Origin: Simmondsia chinensis
Lineage: Eukaryota; Streptophyta; Magnoliopsida; Caryophyllales; Simmondsiaceae
DNA length: 64,000 nucleotides
Reading direction: 5' to 3'
Assembly: GCA_018398585.1 (NCBI GenBank)
Contig: JAGTTD010000020.1
Span: 22,726,350 to 22,790,349 of the forward strand
Below are positions 12,680 through 23,800 of the stretch, piece after piece. Within the stretch, counting starts at the first letter, position 1; each line of letters opens with the position of its first letter. The notes below the pieces were generated by a model, which was not told where the DNA came from, ran no database searches, and saw nothing but the letters and a program-made list of their open reading frames with translations. Made by a program: the position numbers and the translations under genes.

Positions 12680-13095
12680 ATAAAAGGATGAATGAGCTGG
12701 GGCATTTTGTGTGTTTTCTTTGGAGTCTGAGAGGTTGGTTGGTGGGCGTTCTCCTCGTCCTCTTTTGCTGTTTAGGTGGGTGGTTGGATAGTTGCCGTAT
12801 TATCTGGGTATTCTTAGTGGTTTGTGTTGCTGGTGCCTTCTGGCGAGTCATGTTTTTGCGCCTGATGTTTGGGTGTTTGGTTCTTCTGGGGGTTGTCTCT
12901 GCTCCTTGTCCTGGCTGGGTGCGCTGCTGCGTTTTCTGGGTGGCGGTGCGCGCTTTTTCCTGAGGCCTTAGTGGTGCCGTTTTTTGGAGTTGTTTGGTTG
13001 GTGGTGCTTGGTGTCTTGTTCAGGGGTTTTGTTGCTGGCGTTCTTGAATCGTTTGTCCCTGGATTTTTTGAGTTTGTTGGGTTGTCGTGGCTTCT
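12680..13095. other. G/T-rich stretch, possibly retroelement 3' UTR
   Basis: Strand-biased G/T-rich sequence, open in several overlapping frames in both directions. The translations are Phe/Val/Leu/Cys-rich and match no family I know. The bias resembles the T-rich 3' UTR of the LINE piece at 16177-16540, but no homology was shown. Confidence 0.3.
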
Positions 13096-13392
13096 AAAAA
13101 TCATAAAAAAATGTACTCAAAAACAGGAAAAATAGACTCAAAATCACCCCACTTTATGTGTCGACACACAAGCGGGTGATTTTTTAGTACATTTTCATGT
13201 TTTTGAATACATTTTTTGTGTTTTTAAGTATATTTTTGATGATTTTGAGTACAAAATCTAGGCCTACAGAATTCTTTTTATGTACAGTAGAATCGCCCAC
13301 TGGTGGAATTTCTATGGTGCAAAAAAAAAAAAAAAAAAAGGGTGTATCTTATTATATATTCTGAGATAACAAAAAGTGCAACAAGTACCCAC

Positions 13393-13565
13393 CAAAGTCT
13401 TGTCTCAATGGTAGAGGCAAGTGAGAGGATAGAGTATTGCTTTAAACCAAAAGATCTAAAGTTCGATTCCTGCTTAAACTTCTCTTTGAGAAATCATTGA
13501 CTTAACTGGCTTTTGTTGTATGTGGGTCACTGCATGAGTTAGGATTTACCGGATAACCGGATTCT
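13393..13565 (+). repeat. tRNA-derived SINE-like repeat
   Basis: A head resembling a tRNA promoter (GTCTTGTCTCAATGGTAGAG as a box-A-like region, AGTTCGATTCC as box B) is followed by a body shared, in reverse, with 23905-24085 and 45445-45625 (for example GCATGAGTTAGG and ACCGGATAACCGG). Confidence 0.6.
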
Positions 13566-13879
13566 TCGCTAGCAACCAATAAAAAATGCAAAAAGCATTT
13601 ATTTTTTGTTTTATTTTATTTTTGCATTTGTTGCAAAAAGATGTTGACTTCATGCGCCCATGTGATGTTTGGGGCCCCCCAACTTCTTCCCCATTTATCT
13701 TTATTGATAATTGGTAAAATCGATGCAAAATGTATAAGAATGCAAAGAAAAAATAGAACAAAGAACCCAAACGAAAACGAGAAAGGAGCTATCCCGAGAA
13801 CAGATCCAAGGAGGCCTACCGCGGTCGGTCACAAACTCGTGATGGTCAAGAGAGGCCAAAACACACAAGGCAGCCCATG

Positions 13880-14045
13880 TTCCGTTTTATTTTCGATAAT
13901 TAGCAACAAGATAGCAACGTAACAAGCATTTCATATGAACGAGATCTGATTTAGCCTGTAGCATAGCGGGGAACTAACTAAAGGCAAGAAAAAGTTACAA
14001 CAGAGTAGAGGAATAGGATTGCAGGACAAAATACAGGCAAAAAAC
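13880..14045 (-). mobile_element. Possible antisense LINE 3' end
   Basis: The reverse complement reads TTGCTAATTATCGAAAATA, close to the LINE 3' terminus CTAATTATCAAAAAAA at 15283-15297. The support is short, so this is tentative. Confidence 0.35.
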
Positions 14046-15120
14046 TAGCGTGGACTATATGACTACAACCACCACTAAACAGTATGGACTAAGAATGAGG
14101 GAAAGATCTCATGTTCCATATCTATGTTTAGAAAAGATAACGAGATTTGTAAATCTGGTCGCAAAATTCAAAAGCAAATTACAAAATACTGCGCCTATAC
14201 AATCCATCTGCATTCTCGAAACTTTTCAAACCAAATTATACAACCCCTATCGCTTTTCCACTGGCCCCATCTATTTTCCCCAAATTCGGCCTGTAAACAT
14301 ATTTTTGACCCACTTTAATGTTTTCCAGATAACTTGACTTTAGAGGCATTTTTGTAATTTTACATGTTTAGGGTTTTTTTTTATTTGCCTATAAATACTC
14401 ACTATTATTAGTTACATTGCCCATTCACTCATTGCTTAATACGAAACCCTAATTTCTTTTTCTTTTTTAGTGAATTTCAAATTAATCTTTCAATTTCAAC
14501 GTGCTCAAAATCAATTTTACATTTCCATTCTACGTCATCAACATTGAACACTATTAATGGGTATTTTTTTGCCCATTATACATTTAAAAAAAAAAAAAAG
14601 ATAGATAAATTTAGGAGTAAAAAATAATATTCTTATTATTGGAAATGATTTATGTGAGTGGACTGCACGTTGATGAGGCAGCTGCCCGTACATTTTGTCA
14701 TTGCCGGATCTCTATTTCTTTATTTATTTGTTCGATAATTAAAGTACAACTTCGAGAAAATACAATAGTACATAGTAGAACTCGAAGACAAATAGCCAGA
14801 ATACCAAGACTTATGTCTTCAGGAAATTCATTAAAAATATGTCTCCAAGTAGCATTGTGAAAAAAACTAACAAAACCCGATAGGAAACAAAAAATGGGGA
14901 AGGAAGGGTGACAATGCCATGAATATTGGTAAGCTTTATGAAGCGAAGCGTAAGTCTTGGTTTGGCATATGATGGCAACGAACCGGATATAATTGAACTT
15001 CTTGTAAGGATGGAATAAGGCTTAATTTGTCTAGTTCCCCTGTCAGTATCTCTCTAGCTCTATCACAAGTCGTCGTATTCCTCAGAACGAGCCCATCTCT
15101 CCCAGTGGTGTTTTAGCCTT

Positions 15121-15297
15121 GTTGTGTCTGTTCTTGTTCTTTTGTTTTTGTTGTTTCGCCTTGCTGTCCTGTTTTTCTAGTTTTGTTGTCTCATGTTCTG
15201 TGTTTTTGGGTCCCGATTTTCTCGGGTTCTCTAGGCCTCGCTTGTTGCGAGTCGCCTGTTTTGTACCGCTACTGTGTCGCTAATTATCAAAAAAACC
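15121..15297 (+). mobile_element. LINE 3'-end fragment
   Basis: T-rich 3' UTR ending CTCGCTTGTTGCGAGTCGCC, ACTGTGTCGCTAATTATC and poly-A. The same ordered words end the copy at 23643-23782, so both are 3' remnants of one non-LTR family. Confidence 0.6.
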
Positions 15298-15305
15298 AAG
15301 ACACG

Positions 15306-16592
15306 TGTCAAGAAACCAGGTTTCCCAAAAGCTTAAGCTGATGGGTGAAGGCTCAGAAATAGTTTTATACTCTAACACGGCCTCTTACGCGAACGTTCAT
15401 TGGGTTTGAAGTGTGGATAGTGCACAAGTCTACCTCATACCTTGTGGTTAAAATGTTTTTAATATTGAAAGTAGGGCCGTTGAGATTCGAACTCGTGACC
15501 TTTTGGTTAACAAGGCTCTGATACCATGTCAAGGAACCATCTTTTCTAAAAACTTAAGTTAATGGGTGCCCCACAGTGCCAGGTTAACAGACCGTATGTT
15601 AGACCGCAACTGCTTCTACCTTGGGTTGAGGACAATGAAACTAGATCAGATGGACTGCAAATCCAGAGCACACCTCAAGCAGATCAAAGTGTAAACACCA
15701 ATAATGACTACGAGCCTGAGTCGTCGAGCCCAACCTTCCCACCGGGTTTTGAACCTATGAGCGATCGCAATCATGTCGAGAACACAGATATATGTGGTAC
15801 TTTGGATCACGATATCGCGGAATCTTCTAAGGCAGGGGAATGGAGATCAAGAAGAGAAAGGTCGAGACGCCAAGAACCTAGTTGTGGTGGTTCTAAAAGG
15901 GATCGCATGGCTCTCAAGCGATGGAAGAAAGAACAAGAGAAACGGAACTTTCAAGCGTTCTTTAAGGATATGACTCTTGATAGTAGGGGAAAGAGAAGGC
16001 CTGAAAAATTAACCAAGGCCAAATGGAAGAAAAGGACTCGAAACAAGAACAAAAAATGCGTCACAGCTGAGCAACTGCTTAAGGGGAAACGCACTTGGGA
16101 GATTGGAAAATCACTCGGGTTGACTTTTGATGGGGATGAATCCCTTATGGTTGAGCTCTTTACTGGAATGGGCTAAGCTTTTGGTGTCGCTTGTTCTCAG
16201 GTCTTGTGTTGCTGGTCGCTTCTTCCTGCTCTCTCCGACTTCGCTTTCTGCCCCTGTTCTGTTGCGTCTCCTCCGCCAGTTTTTGTTTTTCTGCTCTTTG
16301 TCTTGCTTTCCTCCTTTTGCCCCTCGTTTCCCGTTTCTTGTGCTGTGTTGTTTTGTCTGTTTTTTTGTTTCCTCCTGTTTTTTTCTTTTTTCCTGTTTTT
16401 GTTTGCCCTGTTTTCGTTTTTGCCCCTCTCCTGTTTTTGTCTTTTCCCGGTCTTGTTTTGTCTGGTCTTTCACCATCTCTTCGGAGGTGTTTGGGCTCGC
16501 TCTTCGAGGCCCGGCGTTGTCCTTCGGCTTTGCAGATATTTATCGGAAAAAAAAATGGGTGAAGGCCCATAAATTGTTTTATATTCTAAACA
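15306..16592 (-). mobile_element. Short TRIM retrotransposon interrupted by a LINE insertion
   Basis: Direct terminal repeats: 15306-15377 (72 bp) and 15527-15568 plus 16562-16592 (73 bp, split by the LINE). On the minus strand each begins TGTT and ends ACA or GACA, the TG...CA pattern of LTRs. Directly beside the 15527 terminus lies GGCTCTGATACCA (15514-15526), which on the minus strand reads TGGTATCAGAGCC, the classic initiator-Met tRNA primer-binding site. Next to the other terminus the minus strand reads AAGAGGCCG, a weak polypurine candidate. Without the LINE the element is only about 294 bp, with no coding capacity. No flanking 5-bp duplication was found. Confidence 0.75.
15569..16553 (+). 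mobile_element. 5'-truncated, internally deleted LINE fragment inside the TRIM
   Basis: Flanked by AATGGGTG at 15561-15568 and 16554-16561, a target duplication that restores the TRIM terminus when one copy is removed. An open frame runs to a stop at 16176. It has a PPGFEP motif, a very basic stretch and WEIGKSLGLTFDGDESL, like the segment preceding the endonuclease in plant LINE polyproteins (recognition from memory). Endonuclease and reverse transcriptase are missing; a T-rich 3' UTR and poly-A follow. The apparent ATG of this frame overlaps the target duplication, so it is not a native start. Confidence 0.6.
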
Positions 16593-16599
16593 AGGCAAT

Positions 16600-16930
16600 A
16601 TTTCGCCTACTATGACAATTTCGATTTTATAATTGTATCAATTTAACCTATATATAATTTACATTAATTGTGTTAATCTAGTCAAAGAATAAAATTGACC
16701 TTATGTTGGCAACTGAATTTTGTTTTTGGTCGGATCACTTGCGGGTTTAAATTTAGTCAAGGAGCGAGTTTGTATATTCATTTACTTGGATATGATATAA
16801 AAGGGTTGGGAAGAATTGCAACACTAATTTAACATTAATTTCACCATATGACTTGTGTGGGACTAAATTAACAAAATTAAAAGTAAAAAAAAATAAATTG
16901 ATGCAGTGTGCAAAATAAAGGGACCCTAGA
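16600..16930. repeat. Diverged family E repeat
   Basis: Words such as GTATCAATTTAACC, GTTAATCTAGTC and GGGACTAAATTAACAAAATT match the order of the family E copies at 4712-5035 and 23223-23587. Confidence 0.45.
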
Positions 16931-17360
16931 AGTAAATGCCCAAAGAAATATTTACGGAAATAACGAATTCGACCGAGTTATTTGGTCTAGGATCATGCCA
17001 AGTCAGTTATCATCTAGTCATGTCCTTCACTCGGTTAGTCCTATCCAAGTTTAAATTATTAGATATCTTAAACTTAAAAAGTATTGGTACGGACTAAAAC
17101 TTGAATTGGGTCTGCTCTTTAATTTACCGTGTTTCGATGAGATATGGGTCAATTATGGATAAATGAGTACCTTGAATTTAAGATGGTTGATATTAAGGCC
17201 CCTCCTAATATTTGATTCAAAACTTTATCGACCGTTTGATCCGGCTCGGTCCAAGTGTGAAGTAATGAACATCATTAAAATAATTAGCCTAGACCGAAAA
17301 CCAAACCAAAGAAGTTAATTTAGTCTAAGGCTGGATTTTCCGGTCATTGTTCGGTGTTGT

Positions 17361-17600
17361 CCTCCTTTTTTTTTTTTTGATAATTGGAGTTTTTATTGCA
17401 TAAAAAGGATCATACATCATAAAAAAGCATAAAGCGATACACACCAAACAAGCACCTCACACAAAGCACACGAACCCGACACATCCCACCCCACCTCAAG
17501 ACATACTCCAAGGACTCTCATCACCACCAAAAAACACCAATTAAACGCATCACGGCAATACGACTCCACAGTTAGACAAGCCTCCCACAATCAACTACTT
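17361..17600 (-). mobile_element. Antisense LINE 3'-end fragment
   Basis: Starts with a T run then GATAATTGGAGTTTTTATTGC. On the minus strand this reads AATTATC plus poly-A, the terminus of the LINE 3' ends above. The A/C-rich remainder is a reversed T/G-rich 3' UTR. Confidence 0.45.
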
Positions 17601-17680
17601 GACATTATGATTTTTTGCTGTCTTCGTTTCCATTTAGTTCACTACGGTTTTTTGAATTCGGGCTGATAAACACCTTTATA

Positions 17681-17899
17681 AAATGCCTCAAAGGCACCCG
17701 CCTACGCAGGGTCTGGGGGGCGGATGTAGACAGCCTTCTCCCTTCAGGGTGTTATCCTAAAAAGAGGTTGTTTCCCAGTGCCCCCAACTCGAGGGTGAGG
17801 ACTTCGCAGGAGGTCACCCATCCTGGTACTACTCTCACCCAAGCATGCTTAAGTTCGGAGTTCTCATGGGATCCGGTGATGGCGTGTTGATGCCCTCTT
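17681..17899 (-). mobile_element. 5S rRNA-headed SINE, copy 1
   Basis: Read on the minus strand: a 5S rRNA-like head (ATCGGATCCCATGAGAACTCCGAAC family word, ACTTAAGCATGCTTGGGTG, AGTAGTACCAGGATGGGTG), then the Au-like body (GGGGGCACTGGGAAACAACC) and tail. It matches the 19869-20097 copy throughout. No clear target duplication was found. Confidence 0.75.
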
Positions 17900-18491
17900 T
17901 GATTTTCTACTTTTTATAAAGAAAGTCATTTTTCACCTAAATTTTGAGGTGGTTGATTGAAAATTTTTAAACTTTAGGGGATGATTTTTTGAGAAATTAA
18001 AAAGTTAGAGCAGTTAAATAAAAAATGACAGCATTTCAAGGTAGTTTTATTTAAAACACCCTAAAATTGTTATTTCATATTAAGTTTAGGGAGACCTAAA
18101 AATGATGGTATAGTAAAGGAAAATTAACATACCAAACGAAGGGTATTAACAGGGCTGGACATAACCTCAAATAGAGATGGCTGACCGGCCGCATTTGGGT
18201 CGTGGCCTAGCCCGGCATAGCCCGGGGCAAAACCCGGGCCCGGCCCATTGGGGGCTTTTGCCCTCAATGTTTAGCACTTATTTGGGCATTATAACTTATT
18301 TTATGATTGTATTTTTTATTTATATTGTTATAATTGTATGTTTTTAATAAGTTATAATACATTTTATTTTATTAAATATATTTATAATTTTATAACATAC
18401 TATTATATTATAGTTATATTTTTTAACAAGTTATAATATATTTTATTTTATGAAGTATATTTATAATTTTATAAGGTACTATTATGACTTT

Positions 18492-18530
18492 TTGTGTGTG
18501 TGTGTGTGTGTGTGTATGTATATATATATA
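18492..18530. repeat. (TG)n / (TA)n microsatellite
   Basis: TGTG runs pass into TATATATATATA. A second TA run lies at 18697-18717. Confidence 0.9.
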
Positions 18531-18717
18531 GTGGTGTTCTTATGAGAGGGTGAGAGCATGAGAAGGGACAAATCTTGGCCCTTCATTGTAATAGATGGGC
18601 AAGATTTGCTGAACATTAAAAAAAAAATAATTTACGGCCAAGATTAAAGCAATTTTTCTCCCTTATCCCTGCTTTCTTTCTACCCCATGATAACGCCGCT
18701 ATATATATATATATATA

Positions 18718-19225
18718 GGGGTGTAAACGAACCGAACGTTCAATGAACTACTCGTGTTCGAAATCGATTATGGCTCCTTAATTTATCGAGCCGAGTTCGA
18801 GCAGGCTCGATAAGCTTAACGAGCCGAGTTCAAACAAGGGGGTGCTCGGCTCGTTAATGTTTGTGAACAGTTCGATAAGAGCTCGTTAAGAACTCGTCAA
18901 AAGCTCGTTAAAAGACTCGTTAAGAGTTCGTTAAAGGCTCGTTAGCAGTTAATATTAACTCCAAAATAGTTTGATAATGGCTCGATAGTAACTTGAATAA
19001 CTCAGCTCGATAGGGAGCTCGACTCGATAATAAGCTCGTGTTTGTTATGAGCTCGATTTCATTCGATAACGAACTCGGCTCGGCTTGATAAGGAGCTCGA
19101 ATTGGTTCAATTAGCTTAACGAGCAAAGCCGAGCCAAGTTTCGAGCACAACAAAATCCTAACGAACTGAGCTCGAACAAGGGGTTGAAAAGCTCGATAAG
19201 AGCTCAGCTCGTTTACACCTATATA
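18718..19225. repeat. GCTCG-word element with TAGGGGTGTAAACGA ends
   Basis: Begins AGGGGTGTAAACGAAC and ends GCTCGTTTACACCTA, an inverted pair. The interior is dominated by GCTCGATAAGCT and GAGCCGAG words. The best preserved member; related copies lie at 33508-33978, 34571-35040, 47820-48868 and 55795-56270. The inverted ends suggest a non-autonomous DNA transposon. Confidence 0.65.
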
Positions 19226-19501
19226 TCAAAGAGGGGGGGGGGGGGCGCGGGCCCGGACCGGGCTCGCTAGGCCAAGGTCAAGCCAGGCCTGGCCCGTGGC
19301 AACCTCTAATACCAAGCAACCCAAACAACCGTTTTGAGCCTTGAATTTTAAGGCCCCAAATTTTAGGGATTGCGATTTTTAAAATATCAATTTCTAATAT
19401 TAGTAAATTTTATGGTCAAAATTATAATAATTTGTCTTATATGAAGGGCCCCTTACAGAATTTCACTTAAGGCCTCGGAAATATCAAGACCAGCCCTAGA
19501 T

Positions 19502-19641
19502 TTTTTTTTTTTTTTTTTTGTGAAGAGGGATTGGGTTGCCCTAACTAACCTCGGTCCATGAGAACAGCCCACAAGCCCCATGAGCAGGTAAGTCATGAGT
19601 ATATCCTCAGCGAGAATCGAACTCCTGACCCTATGGGCGAT
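19502..19641 (-). mobile_element. tRNA-derived SINE with 14-bp target duplication
   Basis: Flanked by GACCAGCCCTAGAT (19488-19501) and GACCATCCCTAGAT (19642-19655), one mismatch in 14. A 3' A tail (T run on the + strand) is at the left and a box-B-like GAGTTCGATTCTC, on the minus strand, near the other end. Non-coding. Confidence 0.75.
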
Positions 19642-19868
19642 GACCATCCCTAGATATTAATATATAACTAGTGTTATCCCGTGCAATGTAAAGAAGATGT
19701 TTTATTTCACGTAATATGTTGTAATATGTCAACGCGTAATGTCAATTCGGAGGTTGTCTTTTATGGCAATTTATAACTTATTTTTAAATTCTATTTCCTA
19801 CTTTATTAATATTTAAAAGACCCCTCTAAAATTGCTAGAAAATGAGTTTTAAAAGGGAGAACTTCTCT

Positions 19869-20097
19869 ATAAAGGAAAAAAGGAACATACCCAGTGCCAC
19901 AAGAGCTCCAGCCTACTCAGGGTCTGGGGGGGCGGATGTACGCCGCCTTCTTCCTTCAGGGTATTAACCTAAAGAGAGGCTGTTTTCCAATGCCCCCAAC
20001 CTGAGGGTGTCACCCATCCTGGTACTACTCTCGCCCAAGCACGCTTAACTTCGGAGTTCTAATGGGATCCGATGACGGCGTGTTGGTGCCCTCTTTT
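19869..20097 (-). mobile_element. 5S rRNA-headed SINE, copy 2, complete with TSD
   Basis: Bounded by the perfect 13-bp direct repeat GGAGAACTTCTCT (19856-19868 and 20098-20110). On the minus strand the 229-bp element starts AAAAGAGGGCACCAACACG and runs through 5S rRNA-like sequence (GGATCCCATTAGAACTCCG, AAGTTAAGCGTGCTTGGGCG, AGTAGTACCAGGATGGGTG). It then enters an Au-SINE-like body (GGGAAAACAGCCTCTC, CGGCGTACATCC) and a tail GGGTATGTTCC plus T-rich DNA. The 5S part holds the internal promoter region for RNA polymerase III. The long TSD argues for LINE-mediated insertion rather than LTR-type insertion. Confidence 0.85.
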
Positions 20098-20317
20098 GGA
20101 GAACTTCTCTTTAATCTATAAAAATTAATTAATTAATAATAAAAAAATAACTCCCCAACTAACATAACGAATTTGAAAGGGTGAGGCCAGCAGGCGAAGT
20201 CCTCATCACGTTTATAGGGATTGGCATCCCATTTTCCCCCTAATTTCTTCTTCTCCTTTCTCTCTCTCTCTCCTCCTATCCATTTTCTCTCTCCTTCTTC
20301 ATTCAAATTTGTCCTCA

Positions 20318-20823
20318 TTTTGATTCTAAATCCATCAAAATTACCATAAATTTCCTTCTGGGTACGTTCGAATCAACATTTTGGGTTCTGGGTTGATCGA
20401 ATTGAAGTTCAGATCAATTCAGGTTGTAGAGAAAATCTGATGTCGTTTTGATTCTAAATCAATCAAAATTATCACAAATTCCATTCTGGGTACGTTCGAA
20501 TCAACATTTTGAATTTTGCGTTGATCGAGTTTGAGTTCAGATCAATTTAGGTTGTAGAGGAAATCTGATGTTGTTTTGATTCTAAATCAGTCAAAATTCT
20601 CGAAGTTACAACAAATTTCATTTCTGGGTATGTTCGAATTAGCATTTTTGGTTTTGGGTTTGTCTGGATTGGGGTTGTGATTTAGATCAATTTAGAGCGC
20701 AGAGGAAACTCAGCCTCATTTTGATTCGAAATCAATCGAAATTCTCCGGAATCACAATGTATTTTATTCTGGGTGCATTCGGATCAGCGTTTTGAATTCT
20801 GGGTTGTGGTTCAAATCATTCGT
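20318..20823 (+). repeat. Four tandem ~105-145 bp repeats before the clathrin-assembly gene
   Basis: Units start at 20318, 20446, 20574 and 20719, each with TTTTGATTCTAAATC (last: TTTTGATTCGAAATC), then TTCTGGGTnCnTTCG and AGATCAATTnAG. The first two are 128 bp and very similar; the third is 145 bp. The array ends 54 bp before the ATG and follows a CT-rich stretch (20240-20300) that may mark the transcript start, so it is probably transcribed as 5' UTR. Confidence 0.85.
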
Positions 20824-20840
20824 GTTTCCTCCAGTGTATT

Positions 20841-20864
20841 ATGATCAATCGTCATCGACATTGA
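20841..20864 (+). promoter_or_regulatory. Possible upstream ORF (7 codons)
   Basis: An ATG at 20841 opens a 7-codon frame (MINRHRH) closed by TGA at 20862, 13 bp before the main ATG. If it is in the leader it could lower translation of the main frame; the transcript start is not known. Confidence 0.4.
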
Positions 20865-20877
20865 CTCATAATATAGA

Positions 20878-23800
20878 ATGCCAAGCAAGCTGAGGAAGGC
20901 GCTCGCGGCGGTGAAGGACCAAACGAGCATAAGCATTGCCAAGGTAGCTAGTGGTGGCAATGACAGCGCTGGCTTAGAGGTGGCCGTCCTTAAAGCCACC
21001 ACCCACTACGAGGGTCCGGTGGATGAGCGCCATGTTACCGAGATTCTCCGCCTTGTCTCTGCAGACAAAACCCATGCTGCCTCTTGCGCCAAGGCCATAG
21101 GCCGCCGTATCACCCGCACCCGTAGCTGGGTCGTCGCCGTGAAATCCTTAATGCTCGTCCTCCGAATTTTCCAAGACGGCGATCCCCATTTTCCCAAAGA
21201 ACTCCTCCTTGCCATGAAAAAAGGGTACTGTAAAATTTCATCTTATTTTATGCCCGACCCACGAAGTTATCATATATGAGATCTACATGTAAGCCAAATG
21301 GGATTTTATTGTAATACCAGTTGACATTAGGTGAAGTAATTCACTAGGTTTATCTGTTGATCTCTTTTTTTTCCTCAAAATTCCAATATGAGACGTTAAA
21401 CTATACGCAAATCTAAAAATCTTAACACTACTCCTCACATACGAGTATATTTGACATTTAGATTCTCCCTCCAACCCTTAGTTTTTCCAAGGGAAAGGAC
21501 GACCATCTTTTTTGGATTTGCGGGCCATGGTGATGGCTGACTAGAGGGAGGACTAATTAGAGCTGAGAATCTCCAATCCACTTTAATACCAAGTAAAATC
21601 GCATCGGGCCTTAGATCCGACCATGAAGTTGGTATGATAGGTCCGAATATAAACCCAATTGAGACTTTATCGTAAATCAATTGATAATGCTTCTTAAGAT
21701 CTCGAGCAACTCAATCAATTGTTTGAGGCTCTCAATTTGTTAATGGTCTCTTTTTTTAATACTTATTAAATGGGTTTGCTTTTACTAGATATTACAACTG
21801 ATAATGGGAAAAGTAACAATCTAAGTTTAATATATTATAAACGTATATGTATATATATAATAAAAATAACCCTCATATTAGCTGATATTGTAATATGAAG
21901 TAGAATTATTTGATATGTGTTTGAGTTGACAAGCTCGTTATCCAAAAAGAGACCTCTGATTGAACCATGCATTTTGGGCACCTAAGATCACAGGACCGGC
22001 ATCAAACGAAGTTGCTCAGTGGACTCATATTTGATCTTTTTTTTCTCTCGCGACCCCAATATTAAAACATTTAATTGTGCTGACATGTGAACTTTCAACA
22101 GGTACAAAATCCTCAATCTCTCCAATTTTCGAGACGACTCTTCCTCCTCCACTCCAACACTAACCTCCACCTCCGCCTCCTCCTCCTCCGTCACCTCTAG
22201 TGCCGCCAGCCCATGGGATTTCACCGCATTTGTCCGCACCTTTGCGCTCTACCTAGACGAGCGCCTTGACTGTTTCCTGACCGGAAAACTCCAACGTCGC
22301 ATGATGATCTCCCCCTCCTTTCGCCATCGCCATCGCCATGATGGCGGTCTTCGTGACATGAAACCCACAATGCTTCTCGACCGAATCTCTTATTGGCAGC
22401 GTCTTCTTGAGAGAGCCATCGCAACCAGACCCACTGGTGCCGCCAAGGGCAACCGACTTGTCCAGTCATCGGTGTACGCCATCGTTCAAGAGAGCTTCGA
22501 TCTGTATCGCGACATCTCTGACGGGCTCGCCTTGCTCCTCGATAGCTTCTTCCATCTCCCATACAATTCTTGCATTAGCGCATTCCATACTTGCGCAAAA
22601 GCGTCGAAGCAATTTGAAGAACTTTGCAAGTTTTACTCCCTTTGCAAGGAGATCGGAGTCGGCAGGTGATGTAACAGAACTTGCTATTTGAAAATAAAAA
22701 TCTATAATGTGTTAGTAAGAAGTTGAAAAATAACGAACTATAAAATTATATTTATTGGATAAACTAATCTATATGATAATATTGATAATGAAGGGGATAA
22801 ATAATATATTCGGCCAAGCAGTGAAAAAAATATTTTCAAAAACACTTTTACAAAAAGACCTCAATGAAAACGTTTTTGTGAATTTGGGTATTTTTGTCGC
22901 AAAAGTTTTCAGCTTTTGTTTCTACTTTAAATTTGAATCACTATTTTTCTGATTTTATTTAGAAGCAGAAAATTAGTTTCTAAATTTATTTAACGACACT
23001 TTTTTTCAATCCAAATACCGTCAAAATCTATAAAAAGTGCCAAACACCTTCAAAATCTAAAAAAAAAGTTCTTGCTCCCCGAAAAGACAGTTTTTTGGGG
23101 GAAAAAGGGTCAAACAAACCCTCGATAATATTTCTCCAAAATTGAATAATAAATTATACAACTATATTTATAAGCAAAAATTAATCCCTAAAATAATATT
23201 AGATAATAAATAAAATAAATATTAGGGTTATTTACACCAAAGGTCCCTATATTTTTCTCACTGTGTCAATATAATCTTTGTATTTTTTATTATATTAATT
23301 TAGTCCCTCTATAATTTTTTGGTCAAATTTAAGCTAAGTTATTAACGTAATTTTTAGTGGCACAATCAAGTTAGATGCAAGTAACCCACTACAAATCCAC
23401 ACTTTGACTCAATTTAACATGACTGAACCGTTAAAAATTTTATTAACAACTTAAGATAAATTTTACTCTGAGAACTAAATTTATACAATATCAATTGTAC
23501 AAGGATTGGATTGATACAATTAATATAAGGACTAAATTAACACAATTGACAAAGTACGAGAACCTTTGATACTCATAACCCTAAATATTAAATCAAGTTG
23601 AAGACTTCTATTACTAAAATAAAGGTAAATTAATTTTAAGTATGTATTTTCCTGTTTTCCTTTTGAGTTTCTGTTTTGTGTTTTTTTTTTTTGAGTTTAT
23701 TCGGGTTTTCTTACGTCTCGCTTGTTCAAGTTGCCTGTTATATATTGCGACTTTGTCACTAATTATCAGGAAAAAAAAAAAAGAAACTTAAATAAAGATA

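Larger units (their letters stand above)
18173..19309. mobile_element. MITE carrying nested repeats
   Basis: Outer ends read TAGAGATGGCTGACCGGCC and, on the reverse strand, TAGAGGTTGCCACGGGCC, with GC-rich CCCGGGCCC words next to each end. Between them lie a (TG)n/(TA)n microsatellite (18492-18530), a ~185-bp segment bounded by TA runs, a GCTCG-word element (18718-19225) and a short G run. The outer boundaries are approximate. Confidence 0.45.

Noticed and set aside
12600..13135. Four overlapping open frames in G/T-rich DNA
   Set aside because: Low-complexity composition leaves all frames open; no family resemblance and no splice structure.
13393..13480. tRNA gene
   Set aside because: Only box-A and box-B-like words are present; no clover-leaf could be folded, and the unit recurs as a dispersed repeat.
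16127..16615. Overlapping open frames of 121-162 codons on both strands
   Set aside because: They arise from T/C-rich, stop-poor 3' UTR sequence of the LINE fragment; translations are Phe/Ser/Cys- or Lys/Arg-rich with no domain.
19869..20097. Cassandra TRIM LTR (which also carries 5S sequence)
   Set aside because: No second LTR or primer-binding site, and the flanking duplication is 13 bp rather than 5 bp.
20133..20318. 61-codon minus-strand open frame
   Set aside because: Comes from the CT-rich leader region of the clathrin-assembly gene; it is Lys/Glu/Arg-rich by composition only.
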